In this document: one piece after another, positions 30,795 through 39,343 of the stretch
Layout of the letters: every line of letters starts with the position of its first letter
How positions within the stretch are numbered: the stretch's first letter is position 1
Assembly: GCA_913057785.1 (NCBI GenBank)
Contig: CAJXPD010000074.1
Coordinates: forward strand, 1-39,343
DNA: 39,343 nucleotides
DNA from: an uncultured Lewinella sp.
GTDB lineage: Bacteria; Bacteroidota; Bacteroidia; Chitinophagales; Saprospiraceae
Reading direction: 5' to 3'
The notes under the pieces: model-generated
The model's database searches: none
What the model was told of the DNA's origin: nothing
Seen by the model: the letters and a program-made list of their open reading frames with translations, nothing else
Program-made: the position numbers and the translations under genes

Positions 30795-32339
30795 ATGAAA
30801 AACCTAAAACTATTCGGGCTACTGCTCTTGCTACTCCTTTTATGCGCTCAGTGTAAAAAAAACGAATCTCCCCAACCCGCTCCAGTCGAGGCAGTAGTAG
30901 TACTCAGTGACAAGGTGGAGCTAAATCCTTCCGGCTATAGTCCTTTGACGGCACAGATTGACATTGAGCTCGAGGAACCGGTGCGAGTAGCGGTGACGGT
31001 AAGGGGTAAGAACGGAGCTCGTTCAAATATTCAGCATTCTTTTACAGAGCTTCAAACTCAACACCTCGTGCCTGTATATGGACTATATGCGGGGACAAAC
31101 AATACGGTTGTTTTGAGTTTTACCGATGAGGATGGAGCGGATAGAGGAAGCAAGAGTTTTGAGATTGAAACAGGTGCGCTCTTAGCAGACTTACCAGAGA
31201 TTACGATTGACGTACCGGAAAAGCGAGAAATTGAACGGGACTTGACCCTAGTTAGCTATTTTGGGCACAATGGGGAAGAGCTTCCGCAGAGGGTGTTTGC
31301 CTTTGATCAATTTGGGGATATTCGCTGGTATTTGAATTATCAATTTCATCCGATGCTTAGTGGTTTGTTCTATGACGTTGGGGTAGAACAATTGGCCAAT
31401 GGTAATTTGTACTTTGGAGATGGTAGCCAGGATAAAATATTTGAAGTCAATCCTTTCGGTTTAATTGAGCAATCCTGGGATCTTCCTGGCTATGGACATC
31501 ACCATGCCGTCCTAGAAAAACCGAATGGAAATTTCTTAGTAACGGTCAATAAATGGGGACTACAGACAATAGAGGACCATATCATTGAAGTGGATCGCCA
31601 AAGTAAATTGATCATTAATGAATGGGACTTGAGAGAATCCCTTGATCCAGATCGTCAAACCATGGTGAATAATCGTTCTGATTGGATTCATGTAAATGCG
31701 GTGGCTTTTGATGAAAGTGATAATACGATTATCATTTCGGGAAGAACACAAGGCGTAGTCAAACTAACGGAGAATAACGAAGTAGTATGGATACTTGGCA
31801 ATCATTCTGGTTGGGACCAGTCAGGCAATGGTACGGACTTAAAATCCAAACTGCTAACCCCCGTTGATGCGGCGGGGCAGCCGATCAATGATCCGGATGT
31901 ATTGGCGGGTACCAAGAAGCATCCTGATTTCGAATGGAGTTGGTATCAACATGCTAATAAAATTCTTCCTAATGGAAATCATCTGATGTTCGACAATGGT
32001 GCGGGTCGAAATTATTCTAACAATGAGTTGTATAGCAGGGCTGTGGAGTATGAGATTGATGAAGAAAATATGCAGGTTCGCCAGATCTGGGCCTATGGGA
32101 AAGCGCGCGGCTTGGAGACCTTTTCCGGGATTGTGTCGGATGCTGATTATTTGCCAAACTTGAATAGAGTCGTATTTTCCCCAGGGGCTATGGTGCAAGA
32201 CATGCGTGCCTTTGGTAAAGTGGTAGAGGTAGATTACGAGACTCAAGAGGTACTTTTTGAAGCGACGATCACGCCTCCGATATCCTTTTACTCTATTACC
32301 TTCCATCGTACGGAGTGGGTGAACCTATATGGCAAATAG
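30795..32339 (+). CDS. Arylsulfotransferase (ASST)-like lipoprotein
   Basis: Predicted PAPS-independent aryl-sulfate sulfotransferase, which moves sulfate from one phenolic ester to another acceptor. The lipoprotein signal peptide has lipobox LCAQC (MKNLKLFGLLLLLLLLCAQC). Residues ~25-125 form an N-terminal Ig-like domain (DKVELNPSGYSPLTAQIDI). From about 140 a propeller follows with family motifs: GYGHHHAV, DWIHVNAV (His299, candidate catalytic His), FDNGAGR and SITFHRTEW. In characterised ASST a His forms the sulfohistidine intermediate; equating it with His299 is an inference. The window also encodes a sulfatase 16 kb away, which would fit sulfate-ester metabolism. The protein is probably on a membrane of the envelope. 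Confidence 0.85.
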   Translation: MKNLKLFGLLLLLLLLCAQCKKNESPQPAPVEAVVVLSDKVELNPSGYSPLTAQIDIELEEPVRVAVTVRGKNGARSNIQHSFTELQTQHLVPVYGLYAGTNNTVVLSFTDEDGADRGSKSFEIETGALLADLPEITIDVPEKREIERDLTLVSYFGHNGEELPQRVFAFDQFGDIRWYLNYQFHPMLSGLFYDVGVEQLANGNLYFGDGSQDKIFEVNPFGLIEQSWDLPGYGHHHAVLEKPNGNFLVTVNKWGLQTIEDHIIEVDRQSKLIINEWDLRESLDPDRQTMVNNRSDWIHVNAVAFDESDNTIIISGRTQGVVKLTENNEVVWILGNHSGWDQSGNGTDLKSKLLTPVDAAGQPINDPDVLAGTKKHPDFEWSWYQHANKILPNGNHLMFDNGAGRNYSNNELYSRAVEYEIDEENMQVRQIWAYGKARGLETFSGIVSDADYLPNLNRVVFSPGAMVQDMRAFGKVVEVDYETQEVLFEATITPPISFYSITFHRTEWVNLYGK

Positions 32340-32432
32340 TTCTATCCAATTCAGTACTTGACTTGGGTGGGCAATTGTTTTACATTGCACCAAGAACCTA
32401 TCTGCGATCTAAGACCGGCAAACTAATGAAGT

Positions 32433-32843
32433 ATGCAACAAAAAAATGGATTGATCTTCATTTTGATCGGTACAGCGCACACCCTTCTAGGGATTTCTCC
32501 TTGGGCTTTTGGTAAGCAGTTTTCTGACTTTTCTTCCACCTTGTTTTTTCGGATCAATAGCGGGATATTGGAGTTTCCACTCTTTGATGGGCAAATGGAC
32601 TATGAGTCCTTTGCGGCCTTTTGGTTTTTCTACTTTGGACTCCTGCTTTTTCCAATTGGACTATTGGTTCGATTTGTGGAAAAACAGGAACTTCTCCTTC
32701 CACGGGCTTTTGTGTGGAGCTATTTAGGAGTTGTTCTACTCGGAGCCTATATGATTCCGCTTTCAGGAATGACCTTCTTTATGTTGCCTCATGCCTTATT
32801 GATGGTGTGGCAGCTTAAGCGAAATCAACTTAGGCCAGTATAA
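32433..32843 (+). CDS. Small membrane protein, probably DUF6463 family
   Basis: A 136-aa protein with about four hydrophobic helices: residues ~6-25 (LIFILIGTAHTLLGISPWAF), ~60-82 (FAAFWFFYFGLLLFPIGLLV), ~92-108 (AFVWSYLGVVLLGAYMIP) and ~112-128 (FFMLPHALLMVW). The pattern G-x-x-H-T-L-L-G near the start, a central W-F-F-Y-F-G and a final L-P-H-A-L resembles DUF6463 inner-membrane proteins, whose role is unknown. It lies 93 bp after the ASST-like gene on the same strand and could be co-transcribed. An ATG at 32426 is in another frame. Family membership is from memory of the pattern. Confidence 0.7.
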   Translation: MQQKNGLIFILIGTAHTLLGISPWAFGKQFSDFSSTLFFRINSGILEFPLFDGQMDYESFAAFWFFYFGLLLFPIGLLVRFVEKQELLLPRAFVWSYLGVVLLGAYMIPLSGMTFFMLPHALLMVWQLKRNQLRPV

Positions 32844-32871
32844 GAGGTGGGATGGCATTCCGTAAAAGAAA

Positions 32872-32916
32872 GAAGCCGGAGGTCGAGCTCTTCTAAGAAT
32901 CATAACATCCGGCTTC
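32872..32916. terminator. Inverted repeat between convergent DUF6463-like and pyc genes
   Basis: GAAGCCGGA pairs with TCCGGCTTC (9 bp perfect) around a 27-nt loop, 28 bp after one gene and 20 bp before the end of the other. The long loop and lack of a T-run make it a moderate bidirectional terminator candidate. Confidence 0.5.
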
Positions 32917-32936
32917 CTGGTTATTTATAGCGGTTG

Positions 32937-35900
32937 TTAGGACAGATCCAATTCGATGACTAGATCGTCTTGTTCTACTAAACTCTTTTGCTTTAGATGG
33001 ACTTTCTTCACCGTGCCAGCGACAGGAGAAGTAATGGTACTTTCCATTTTCATGGCTTCGATGATGAACAGCGGTGTGTTCTCTTCAATTTCATCACCCT
33101 CTTTTACCAGAATCTTAGACAAACTGCCTTGGAGCGGAGCACCAATCTCCTGATCCCCAACGGCTTTACGATTTGCCACGACTTCAGATTTTTCGTTGAG
33201 ATCACGTACTGGAACAGAGCGAGTTTGACCATTCAATTGGAAAATCACCAGGCGATTTCCTAAATCATCCGGCTCAGTCATATTGAGATACTTGATCAAC
33301 ACATTCTTTCCAGGGGAAAGACTGACGATGATCTCCTCATTGGGTTCTAAGCCATAGAAAAAGGCGGGCGTCGGTAAGTTTCTGACCGCTCCGAAGTTGT
33401 CAAAGTGCTGGCAGTAATCCTGGTATACTTTAGGGTATAGCTTGTAGGATAAGAAGTCATTTAACTCCTGGTCATCCCCAAAATCATTTTGGAAAGTCTT
33501 TAATTCTTCTTCGAATTGAATCGGTTCCAAGTGTGCATTGGGCTTATCCGTGTAGGGCTCTTCTCCCTTGAGGACCAAAGACTGGAATTCTGCGGGAAAT
33601 CCTCCCTCGATCTGCCCCAAATCACCCCTCATCAAGGCCTTGACACTATCAGGGAAGGCCAAAGTCTTACCTCTTTTGAGTACATCCTCCTTGCTCAAGC
33701 CATTAGAGGTCATGAACATTGCCATGTCTCCGACCACCTTCGAAGAAGGAGTTACCTTTATTATGTTTCCAAATAGTTCGTTGGCCGCTTTGTAGTTGGC
33801 CTTTATGGTTTCAAACTGATCTTCTAATCCTAGTCCTCTAGCTTGTGGGCGGAGGTTAGAGTATTGACCCCCGGGAATCTCATGCTCATATACATCAGCC
33901 GAACCGGCCCGTAATTCCGTTTCGAAAGGATAGTAGTATTTTCTAACCGCTTCCCAATAGTTGGAGTATTGGTTTAAAGAGGGCAGGTTGATCGGATTTT
34001 CACGCTCATGCCCCTGCATCATGGCTACCACGGAATTGAAGTTGGGCTGAGCCGTTAATCCAGACAGCGCACTAATCGATACATCCACTACATCAACTCC
34101 CGCCTCAATGGCTTTTAGATAGGTAGCAGATTGGATAGAGGAAGTATCATGGGTATGCAAATGAATAGGAGCCTCGATATGTTCCTTTAAGGCGCCGATA
34201 AGTTTTTCAGCAGCTAGGGGTCGTAGCAAACCGGCCATGTCTTTGATGGCAATGATGTGTGCACCTTCATCTTCCAAGCGTCTTGCCAAGTCTACATAGT
34301 ATTGCAAACTAAACTTATCATGAGCAGGGTTGAGGATATCACCGGTGTAGCATAGACAAGCTTCGGCAATGGAGTTGGTTTCCTCTCGAACGGTTCTGAT
34401 ACTGGTTTTCATCGCTTCGATCCAATTCAAAGAGTCGAAGATTCGGAAGATATCGATGCCTGTCTCAGCGGCCTGTACGATGAACTTCTCGATCAAGTTA
34501 TCTGGGTAAGCGGTGTAGCCTACGGCATTAGAGCCGCGTAATAGCATCTGCAGCAGCATGTTAGGCATCGCCGCACGCAGGTCTTCCAGACGCTGCCAAG
34601 GACATTCCTTCAAGAATCGTAGCGAAACATCGAAGGTGGCTCCTCCCCAAACTTCCATCGAGAAGATATCGCTGCCATGCTTTCGGGCAAAGCTCTCTGC
34701 CACTTCTAGCATATCATAGGTACGCATTCGCGTAGCTAGGAGTGACTGATGGCCATCCCGGAAAGTAGTATCCGTATAGTGTATCTTCTTTTCCGATTTC
34801 AGCCACTTGGCAAAATCGACTGGCCCTAGTTCATTCAACTTATCCTTCATCCCCTTAGGATATTCCTGGGTATAATCTACCGATGGCACAATCGGCTTAA
34901 GGAATACCTTGTTCTTATCCTTGAACTTCACATCCGGATTATTATTGACAATCACATTTGCCAAATAGCGAAGCATCTTAGTGCCGCGGTCTTGCCAGTT
35001 GGGTGGAGTGAGTAGTTCGGGATGATCTTTAATGAAATTGACCGTGGCAGCTCCGTTTTGGAAGGTCTCGTTATTGAGGAGATTGAGTAGAAAGCCAATG
35101 TTGGTTTTTACGCCGCGGATTCGAAATTCACGCAAGGCTCTATGTAGTCGCCTCGAAGATCCCTTCATAGTTCGGCCCCAAGCCGTAACCTTTACCAACA
35201 TACTGTCGAAGAAAGGAGAAATCTTAGCGCCTGGATAAGCACTACCCGCATCCAGACGGATACCCATGCCCGAGGCACTACGGTAGGCAATCAAGGTGCC
35301 GTAATCTGGTTTGAAGTCCAAAGATGGATCCTCGGTAGTTACCCGGCACTGGATCGCACAGCCATTGATCTTGACATCATCTTGGCTGCGAATAAAGATC
35401 GTTTTGTGTTCCAAGGGATAACCCATGGCAATAAGGATCTGGCTTCTAACGATATCTACTCCCGTAATTTCTTCCGTGATGGTATGTTCCACTTGTACAC
35501 GAGGGTTCACCTCGATGAAGTAGATATTCTCCGCTTGATCTACCAAGAATTCGACGGTACCTGCATGACTATAATCAACTTCTCTTGCCAATCGCAAGGC
35601 ATATTCATATAACTTATCCTTGGTTTCTTGTTTGATGGTAACACAAGGAGCTATTTCTACCACCTTTTGGAACCGTCGCTGCACAGAGCAATCCCGCTCA
35701 AACAGGTGGACTATATTTCCGTACTTATCTCCAAGGATCTGAACTTCGATATGTTTAGGATTCTCAATGAATTTTTCCAGGAATACAGTATCGTCTCCAA
35801 AAGCCGTTTTTGCTTCTCCTCTCGCTTCGTTATATTCCTGCACCAACTGCTGATCATCCCGGACCACTCGCATTCCACGACCACCACCTCCTGCAGCGGC

Positions 35901-36395
35901 TTTAATAATCACAGGATAGCCAATATGTCGCGCTTCCCGCAAAGCTATTTCTTCCGAAAGCAATGGCTCCCGGCTGTCTTCGATTAACGGGACTTGCGCT
36001 TGTCTAGCCAGTTTCTTGGCAGATACCTTATCTCCTAGGCGATCCATTACTTCTGGATCTGGTCCAATAAACACCACTCCTTCTTCTCGACAGCGACGTG
36101 CAAAGTGGACATTTTCACTTAAAAAACCATAACCTGGGTGAATCGCGTCTACATCGTGTTCTTTCGCTACACGTAGTAAGGCATCAATGTCTAGATAAGG
36201 CTTTAACGGGTCATCCTCAGCTCCAATTTGATAGGCTTCATCTGCCTTGTAACGGTGAAGAGAATACCTGTCTTCGTACGTATATATCGCAACGGTTCTC
36301 AGGTTTAATTCGCTGGCTGCTCTTAATATCCTGATTGCAATCTCTCCACGATTGGCGACAAGGATCTTCTTGAATCTATTGACATTGGCTGTCAT
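32937..36395 (-). CDS. pyc: Pyruvate carboxylase
   Basis: Biotin enzyme that converts pyruvate, bicarbonate and ATP to oxaloacetate, refilling the TCA cycle in the cytoplasm. At 1152 aa it is the full single-chain type. Biotin carboxylase covers residues 1-460 (ILVANRGEIAIRI; Gly-rich ATP loop KAAAGGGGRGMRVV; EVNPRVQVEHT). The carboxyltransferase TIM barrel starts near 540 (DTTFRDGHQSLLATRMRT; metal-binding HTHDT). It is followed by the PYC/oxaloacetate decarboxylase conserved domain and a C-terminal biotinyl domain with EAMKMES; the biotinylated residue is Lys1116. A candidate -7 element lies about 65 bp upstream. No truncation or missing catalytic motif is seen. Confidence 0.97.
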   Translation of the reverse strand: MTANVNRFKKILVANRGEIAIRILRAASELNLRTVAIYTYEDRYSLHRYKADEAYQIGAEDDPLKPYLDIDALLRVAKEHDVDAIHPGYGFLSENVHFARRCREEGVVFIGPDPEVMDRLGDKVSAKKLARQAQVPLIEDSREPLLSEEIALREARHIGYPVIIKAAAGGGGRGMRVVRDDQQLVQEYNEARGEAKTAFGDDTVFLEKFIENPKHIEVQILGDKYGNIVHLFERDCSVQRRFQKVVEIAPCVTIKQETKDKLYEYALRLAREVDYSHAGTVEFLVDQAENIYFIEVNPRVQVEHTITEEITGVDIVRSQILIAMGYPLEHKTIFIRSQDDVKINGCAIQCRVTTEDPSLDFKPDYGTLIAYRSASGMGIRLDAGSAYPGAKISPFFDSMLVKVTAWGRTMKGSSRRLHRALREFRIRGVKTNIGFLLNLLNNETFQNGAATVNFIKDHPELLTPPNWQDRGTKMLRYLANVIVNNNPDVKFKDKNKVFLKPIVPSVDYTQEYPKGMKDKLNELGPVDFAKWLKSEKKIHYTDTTFRDGHQSLLATRMRTYDMLEVAESFARKHGSDIFSMEVWGGATFDVSLRFLKECPWQRLEDLRAAMPNMLLQMLLRGSNAVGYTAYPDNLIEKFIVQAAETGIDIFRIFDSLNWIEAMKTSIRTVREETNSIAEACLCYTGDILNPAHDKFSLQYYVDLARRLEDEGAHIIAIKDMAGLLRPLAAEKLIGALKEHIEAPIHLHTHDTSSIQSATYLKAIEAGVDVVDVSISALSGLTAQPNFNSVVAMMQGHERENPINLPSLNQYSNYWEAVRKYYYPFETELRAGSADVYEHEIPGGQYSNLRPQARGLGLEDQFETIKANYKAANELFGNIIKVTPSSKVVGDMAMFMTSNGLSKEDVLKRGKTLAFPDSVKALMRGDLGQIEGGFPAEFQSLVLKGEEPYTDKPNAHLEPIQFEEELKTFQNDFGDDQELNDFLSYKLYPKVYQDYCQHFDNFGAVRNLPTPAFFYGLEPNEEIIVSLSPGKNVLIKYLNMTEPDDLGNRLVIFQLNGQTRSVPVRDLNEKSEVVANRKAVGDQEIGAPLQGSLSKILVKEGDEIEENTPLFIIEAMKMESTITSPVAGTVKKVHLKQKSLVEQDDLVIELDLS

Positions 36396-36459
36396 ATTTC
36401 AATCTGGTTTAAACGTGAAAAATGCAAATTTGGAGGATGGTTAGGCAGGTTTCGGAGGC

Positions 36460-36467
36460 CAAATATA
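36460..36467 (-). promoter_or_regulatory. Bacteroidota -7 element TATATTTG upstream of pyc
   Basis: The minus strand reads TATATTTG, matching TAnnTTTG, 64 bp before the pyc start. This implies a leader of roughly 60 nt. No clear -33 TTTG at the standard spacing was found. Confidence 0.4.
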
Positions 36468-36647
36468 GTTTAAAGTCAACAGAATTGAGATTAGTCACCG
36501 AAGATTCTCATAAAATCAACAGCATCGTGTTGTATGTCCCCTGTAGAGGTGATGTAGGGGTATAGAAGGAGGTTCCTATGCTTGTAAATTTTAATTTCAC
36601 GATCGAATACAACTTTAAAATTTTATTTCCAAATTAACCTTAATAGT

Positions 36648-38390
36648 ATGAAAAAAGTTTCTACCTGGACTCTAATTGGACTTTTATTCTGTTGCCTAAA
36701 CTTCTCTTACGCCCAACGCAATTGTGGTGCTATGGAGCACCTAGAAAATCAGCTACTGCAAAATCCTTCCTTACAATTCAACATGGATCAGATCGAGCAA
36801 CACACCCGGAACTTCATCAAGCGGGGTGAGCACAATCAAAAGGCCTTAATCACAATTCCTGTAGTTGTGCATGTGGTCTACAACGGATCTGCGGAGAATG
36901 TAAGTGATGCGCAAATTCAATCTCAGATCGATGTGCTAAATGAAGATTTCCGTCGATTGAACTCCGACGCTAGCAATACCCCAAGCATCTTTGCTGGAGT
37001 AGCTTCAGATGTCGAGATCGAATTTTGCTTAGCTTCTGTGGATCCCGATGGTAATTCCACGAATGGTATCACTAGAACTCCGACTTCAAAGCGTTCTTTT
37101 AGAACAAATGACGATGTGAAGAAGGATAATAAGGGCGGTAAAAGCCCATGGCCTGCCGCAGACTATATGAATATGTGGGTCTGCGATATTTCAAGTGGAA
37201 TCCTAGGTTATGCTCAGTTCCCAGGAGGACCAGCAGCTACTGATGGCATCGTAGTGGACTATTTGTACTTTGGTACTATTGGTACGGCTACCGCTCCATT
37301 TAATCTGGGTCGTACGGCTACTCACGAGGTAGGCCACTGGTTGAACCTTCGCCATATCTGGGGTGATGGTGGTTGCGGAGTCGATGACTTCGTAAGTGAC
37401 ACTCCTCTAGCAGGTGGTCCAAACTATACGGGACTACCTTGTACTTCTTCTCCCAATAGCTGTAATGAAGGGTCAGGCGATTTACCGGACATGTTCCAAA
37501 ACTATATGGACTACTCTGACGATGCTTGCATGAATCTCTTTACAGATGGTCAGACGGCTCGTATGCGTGCCCTTTTCGGAAACGGAGGAGCCAGAGCTAG
37601 CTTGCTGAACTCGAATGGATGCGGCAATGGTAGCGGCGACCCAACCTGTAGTGATGGTGTTCAAAATGGTAATGAAACAGGTGTCGACTGTGGTGGCCCT
37701 GATTGTGCGCCTTGTGCAGAACCTACTTGTGATGATGGCATCCAGAATGGCAATGAAACTGGCGTTGACTGTGGTGGTCCTGATTGCGCTCCATGTGAAA
37801 CTGGAAGCTGTGATGCACCAACAGGTTTAAGCAGTACCCCAAGAGGCGGTGGCAAGAGAGCTACTTTGGCTTGGAATGCTGTAGGAGGTGCGACTTCTTA
37901 CACGGTAACCTTGCAGCAGATTGCCCCTAGTACAGGTTCAGTTTCTTCTACTACTACCTCCGGAACTAGTCTAAATGCTAGTGGACTGACTCGTGGAAAT
38001 ACTTATCAATGGACTGTGACTGCCACCTGCGGTAGTGGAGATAGCCCAACTAGTACGGCTACTTTTGTAGCAGGACAATCCGCTAGATTGACTGATCAGA
38101 ATCAAGATTTGTTAGTTTATCCTAATCCTACTTCAGGTAGACTAGTGGTAGACTTTTCTGATCTAACTGTTTCTCCTGAATTGAGCTTGTCTGCCCAGCC
38201 ACAAGGGGAGAACTTTATCTTGAATATAACCGACGTACACGGAAGAGTGCTACAGCAATACAATGTTGCTGAAGGTGCTGAAATTACCGAATTGAACGTG
38301 GGCAACTTGGCACAAGGACTTTACATCTTGCGATTGACTGATCGTAGAGGTGAACAAATCGCTAATACTAAATTCTTAGTGAGCAAATAA
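36648..38390 (+). CDS. Secreted M43 (pappalysin-like) zinc metalloprotease with Cys-rich repeats, FN3 and T9SS sorting domain
   Basis: Extracellular zinc protease. The signal peptide is MKKVSTWTLIGLLFCCLNFSYAQ. The protease domain (~65-325) contains the metzincin zinc site HEVGHWLNLRH (His226, Glu227, His230, His236) and a likely Met-turn in YMDYSDDACMNLFT. It is followed by two 27-residue Cys-rich repeats (334-387) of the type DGxQNGNETGVDCGGPDC, an FN3 domain (~388-475, beginning CDAPTGLSSTPRGGG) and a type A T9SS sorting domain from ~485 (LLVYPNPTSGRLVVDF ... GLYILRL). M43 proteases in this phylum are usually surface-released; the substrate is unknown. It ends at a strong terminator and appears monocistronic. 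Confidence 0.92.
   Translation: MKKVSTWTLIGLLFCCLNFSYAQRNCGAMEHLENQLLQNPSLQFNMDQIEQHTRNFIKRGEHNQKALITIPVVVHVVYNGSAENVSDAQIQSQIDVLNEDFRRLNSDASNTPSIFAGVASDVEIEFCLASVDPDGNSTNGITRTPTSKRSFRTNDDVKKDNKGGKSPWPAADYMNMWVCDISSGILGYAQFPGGPAATDGIVVDYLYFGTIGTATAPFNLGRTATHEVGHWLNLRHIWGDGGCGVDDFVSDTPLAGGPNYTGLPCTSSPNSCNEGSGDLPDMFQNYMDYSDDACMNLFTDGQTARMRALFGNGGARASLLNSNGCGNGSGDPTCSDGVQNGNETGVDCGGPDCAPCAEPTCDDGIQNGNETGVDCGGPDCAPCETGSCDAPTGLSSTPRGGGKRATLAWNAVGGATSYTVTLQQIAPSTGSVSSTTTSGTSLNASGLTRGNTYQWTVTATCGSGDSPTSTATFVAGQSARLTDQNQDLLVYPNPTSGRLVVDFSDLTVSPELSLSAQPQGENFILNITDVHGRVLQQYNVAEGAEITELNVGNLAQGLYILRLTDRRGEQIANTKFLVSK
37647..37808 (+). repeat. Tandem 81-bp coding repeat, two copies
   Basis: Two adjacent 81-bp units, 37647-37727 and 37728-37808, each encode a 27-residue Cys-rich motif with four cysteines. 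Over the 21 best-aligned codons 11 differ, and 10 of those are synonymous (the other is Val to Ile), so the copies are old and kept for their protein sequence. Confidence 0.85.
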
Positions 38391-38420
38391 GCTTTGTTCC
38401 CAGATTGAACTAGCATAACG

Positions 38421-38451
38421 ACGCCCTGGTCAGGTTTTCTGATCAGGGCGT
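38421..38451. terminator. Terminator between the M43 protease and SNF2 helicase genes
   Basis: ACGCCCTGGTCAG pairs with CTGATCAGGGCGT (13 bp including one G-U) around a GTTTT loop. It lies 30 bp after the protease stop and 31 bp before the helicase 3' end, so it probably serves both convergent genes. The plus strand continues TATCATTTG, a weak T-tract. Confidence 0.75.
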
Positions 38452-38482
38452 TATCATTTGATTCTCTTTTCTCACTGCAATG

Positions 38483-39343
38483 CTAGTCCAGCAGATATTT
38501 GATGTCATTCTTGCTAAAACTCATCTTTCCAACTTCCCCAATGATATCCTCAGCCAATTGCTTTTTCTTCTCTTGGAGCAATAAGATCTTTTCTTCGATA
38601 CTGTCTTTGGTGATGAATTTAACTGCCATGACTTTTTTTTCTTGCCCTATTCGGTGGGCTCGGGCAATGGCCTGCTGCTCTATGGTGGGGTTCCACCAAG
38701 GGTCCAAGATAAACACATAATCTGCTGCCGTGAGATTAAGCCCGGTACCGCCGGATTTGATAGAAATCAGAAAGGATTGGACAGCTGGATCATCCATGAA
38801 TTTTTGAATGTTCTGCTGACGTTGCTTAGCGGTCTGACTACCAATCAGCCAACTATAGGCCTGTTGTTTAGTCTCGAATTCCTTGCGGAATAATTCCAAG
38901 TATTTCACAAAAGAACTAAAGATCAAAGCCTTGTGCCCCCCTTTCTGAATCACTTGCAAATGCTCCAATACATCAGTGTATTTTCCACTGTCCTTGTTAA
39001 AGTCGGCGTAGACCAGACTGGGATGATTTACGATCTGGCGAAGGCGGGTTAGCGATTGCAGGACCATAATGCGATACTGAGGATTATTGGCATCGAAGTT
39101 GTCCAATAGGTAGTTCCGTGCCGCTGATTTTTCCTTCTCGTAGCGCTTCTTTTGTTCGCTAGCCATTTCGCTGTAAAACAGCTTGGTTGTAAGTGGCGGG
39201 AGATCCTTAGCCACCTCTTCCTTGGTGCGTCTGAGCAGGTAGGGCTTGACCAATTTCCTGAGCCGTTTTTTCTTTTCCTCGTCTTGGCCTTTTTCTATCG
39301 GTGTTATGAATTCTCTCTTGAAGAAAGAAAATCCGCCGAGTAG
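38483..39343 (-). CDS. SNF2-family DNA helicase/translocase, C-terminal part (runs off the window)
   Basis: Partial gene; the 5' end lies right of the window and the frame stays open to the last base. The visible ~286 residues are the end of helicase lobe 1 (FFKREFITPIEKG, then VKPYLLRRTKEEVAKDLPP) and all of lobe 2. Motifs include ALIFSSFVKYLELF, the motif V-like SGGTGLNLTAADYVFILDPWWNP and motif VI QAIARAHRIGQ with its arginine finger. It ends at IKYLLD, the usual C-terminus of bacterial SNF2 proteins. ATP-driven translocation on double-stranded DNA is the family activity; the biological role in Bacteroidota is not settled. The apparent TTG start at 39253 is not real, since conserved sequence continues upstream. 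Confidence 0.92.
   Translation of the reverse strand, partial: LLGGFSFFKREFITPIEKGQDEEKKKRLRKLVKPYLLRRTKEEVAKDLPPLTTKLFYSEMASEQKKRYEKEKSAARNYLLDNFDANNPQYRIMVLQSLTRLRQIVNHPSLVYADFNKDSGKYTDVLEHLQVIQKGGHKALIFSSFVKYLELFRKEFETKQQAYSWLIGSQTAKQRQQNIQKFMDDPAVQSFLISIKSGGTGLNLTAADYVFILDPWWNPTIEQQAIARAHRIGQEKKVMAVKFITKDSIEEKILLLQEKKKQLAEDIIGEVGKMSFSKNDIKYLLD

Noticed and set aside
39251..39253. TTG as start codon of the SNF2 gene
   Set aside because: The frame stays open upstream and encodes conserved helicase sequence (FFKREFITPIEKG), so the gene is partial rather than short.
39152..39343. Plus-strand ORF at the right edge
   Set aside because: It lies opposite the SNF2 helicase frame, which has conserved motifs to the window end.

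Overview
The window looks like chromosome of a free-living, probably marine Bacteroidota, most likely a Saprospiria/Lewinella-like bacterium (inference). Support: at least four secreted proteins end in a type IX secretion (T9SS) type A sorting domain. Several lipoproteins have Bacteroidota-style lipoboxes. Four candidate promoters match the Bacteroidota -7 element TAnnTTTG. The content is typical of that group: FN3/Ig-like adhesins, YCF48 propeller, M43 metalloprotease, S9 peptidase, a cytochrome-c dehydrogenase with a CxxCH domain, biotin pyruvate carboxylase. No tRNA, rRNA, CRISPR array, IS element or prophage was recognised.

Layout. 1-2150: hairpin from the preceding locus, secreted S9 peptidase, shared terminator. 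2151-5834: unknown cytoplasmic protein and a lipoprotein vanadium-haloperoxidase/PAP2 enzyme (both minus), then a 0.45 kb gap with a REP-like inverted-repeat element and two more hairpins. 5835-10922: a secreted alpha/beta hydrolase diverging from a two-gene unit (lipoprotein dehydrogenase with cytochrome c domain, then an SDR oxidoreductase), which looks like periplasmic plus cytoplasmic oxidation of sugars or sugar acids. 10936-15106: DUF5990 protein and S12 hydrolase (minus), diverging from a membrane-anchored winged-helix regulator followed by a sulfatase.

15153-23693 is a minus-strand run of three exported proteins: a 171-aa T9SS protein, an 852-aa tail-fibre-like protein with an apparent G2-type autoprocessing domain and coiled coil, and a 1772-aa multidomain adhesin. 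It is preceded by a 1.1 kb gap without a convincing gene. 24836-27941: an uncharacterised helical protein diverging from an unusual membrane protein that seems to join a PD-(D/E)XK nuclease-like domain, membrane segments and a SPOR-like C-terminus; a strong plus-strand terminator lies in the leader between them. 28099-32843: YCF48 propeller protein, RsmB-family RNA methyltransferase, arylsulfotransferase-like lipoprotein, small DUF6463-like membrane protein. 32937-36395: pyruvate carboxylase (minus). 36648-38390: secreted M43 protease. 38483-end: C-terminal part of a SNF2-family helicase running off the window.

Most genes serve the cell envelope: degradation of proteins and sulfated or esterified compounds, surface adhesion, redox chemistry. 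The housekeeping genes are pyc, the RNA methyltransferase and the SNF2 helicase. The best candidates for undescribed biology are the nuclease-like/SPOR-like membrane protein (26685-27941) with its leader terminator, and the three-gene surface cluster (15153-23693).
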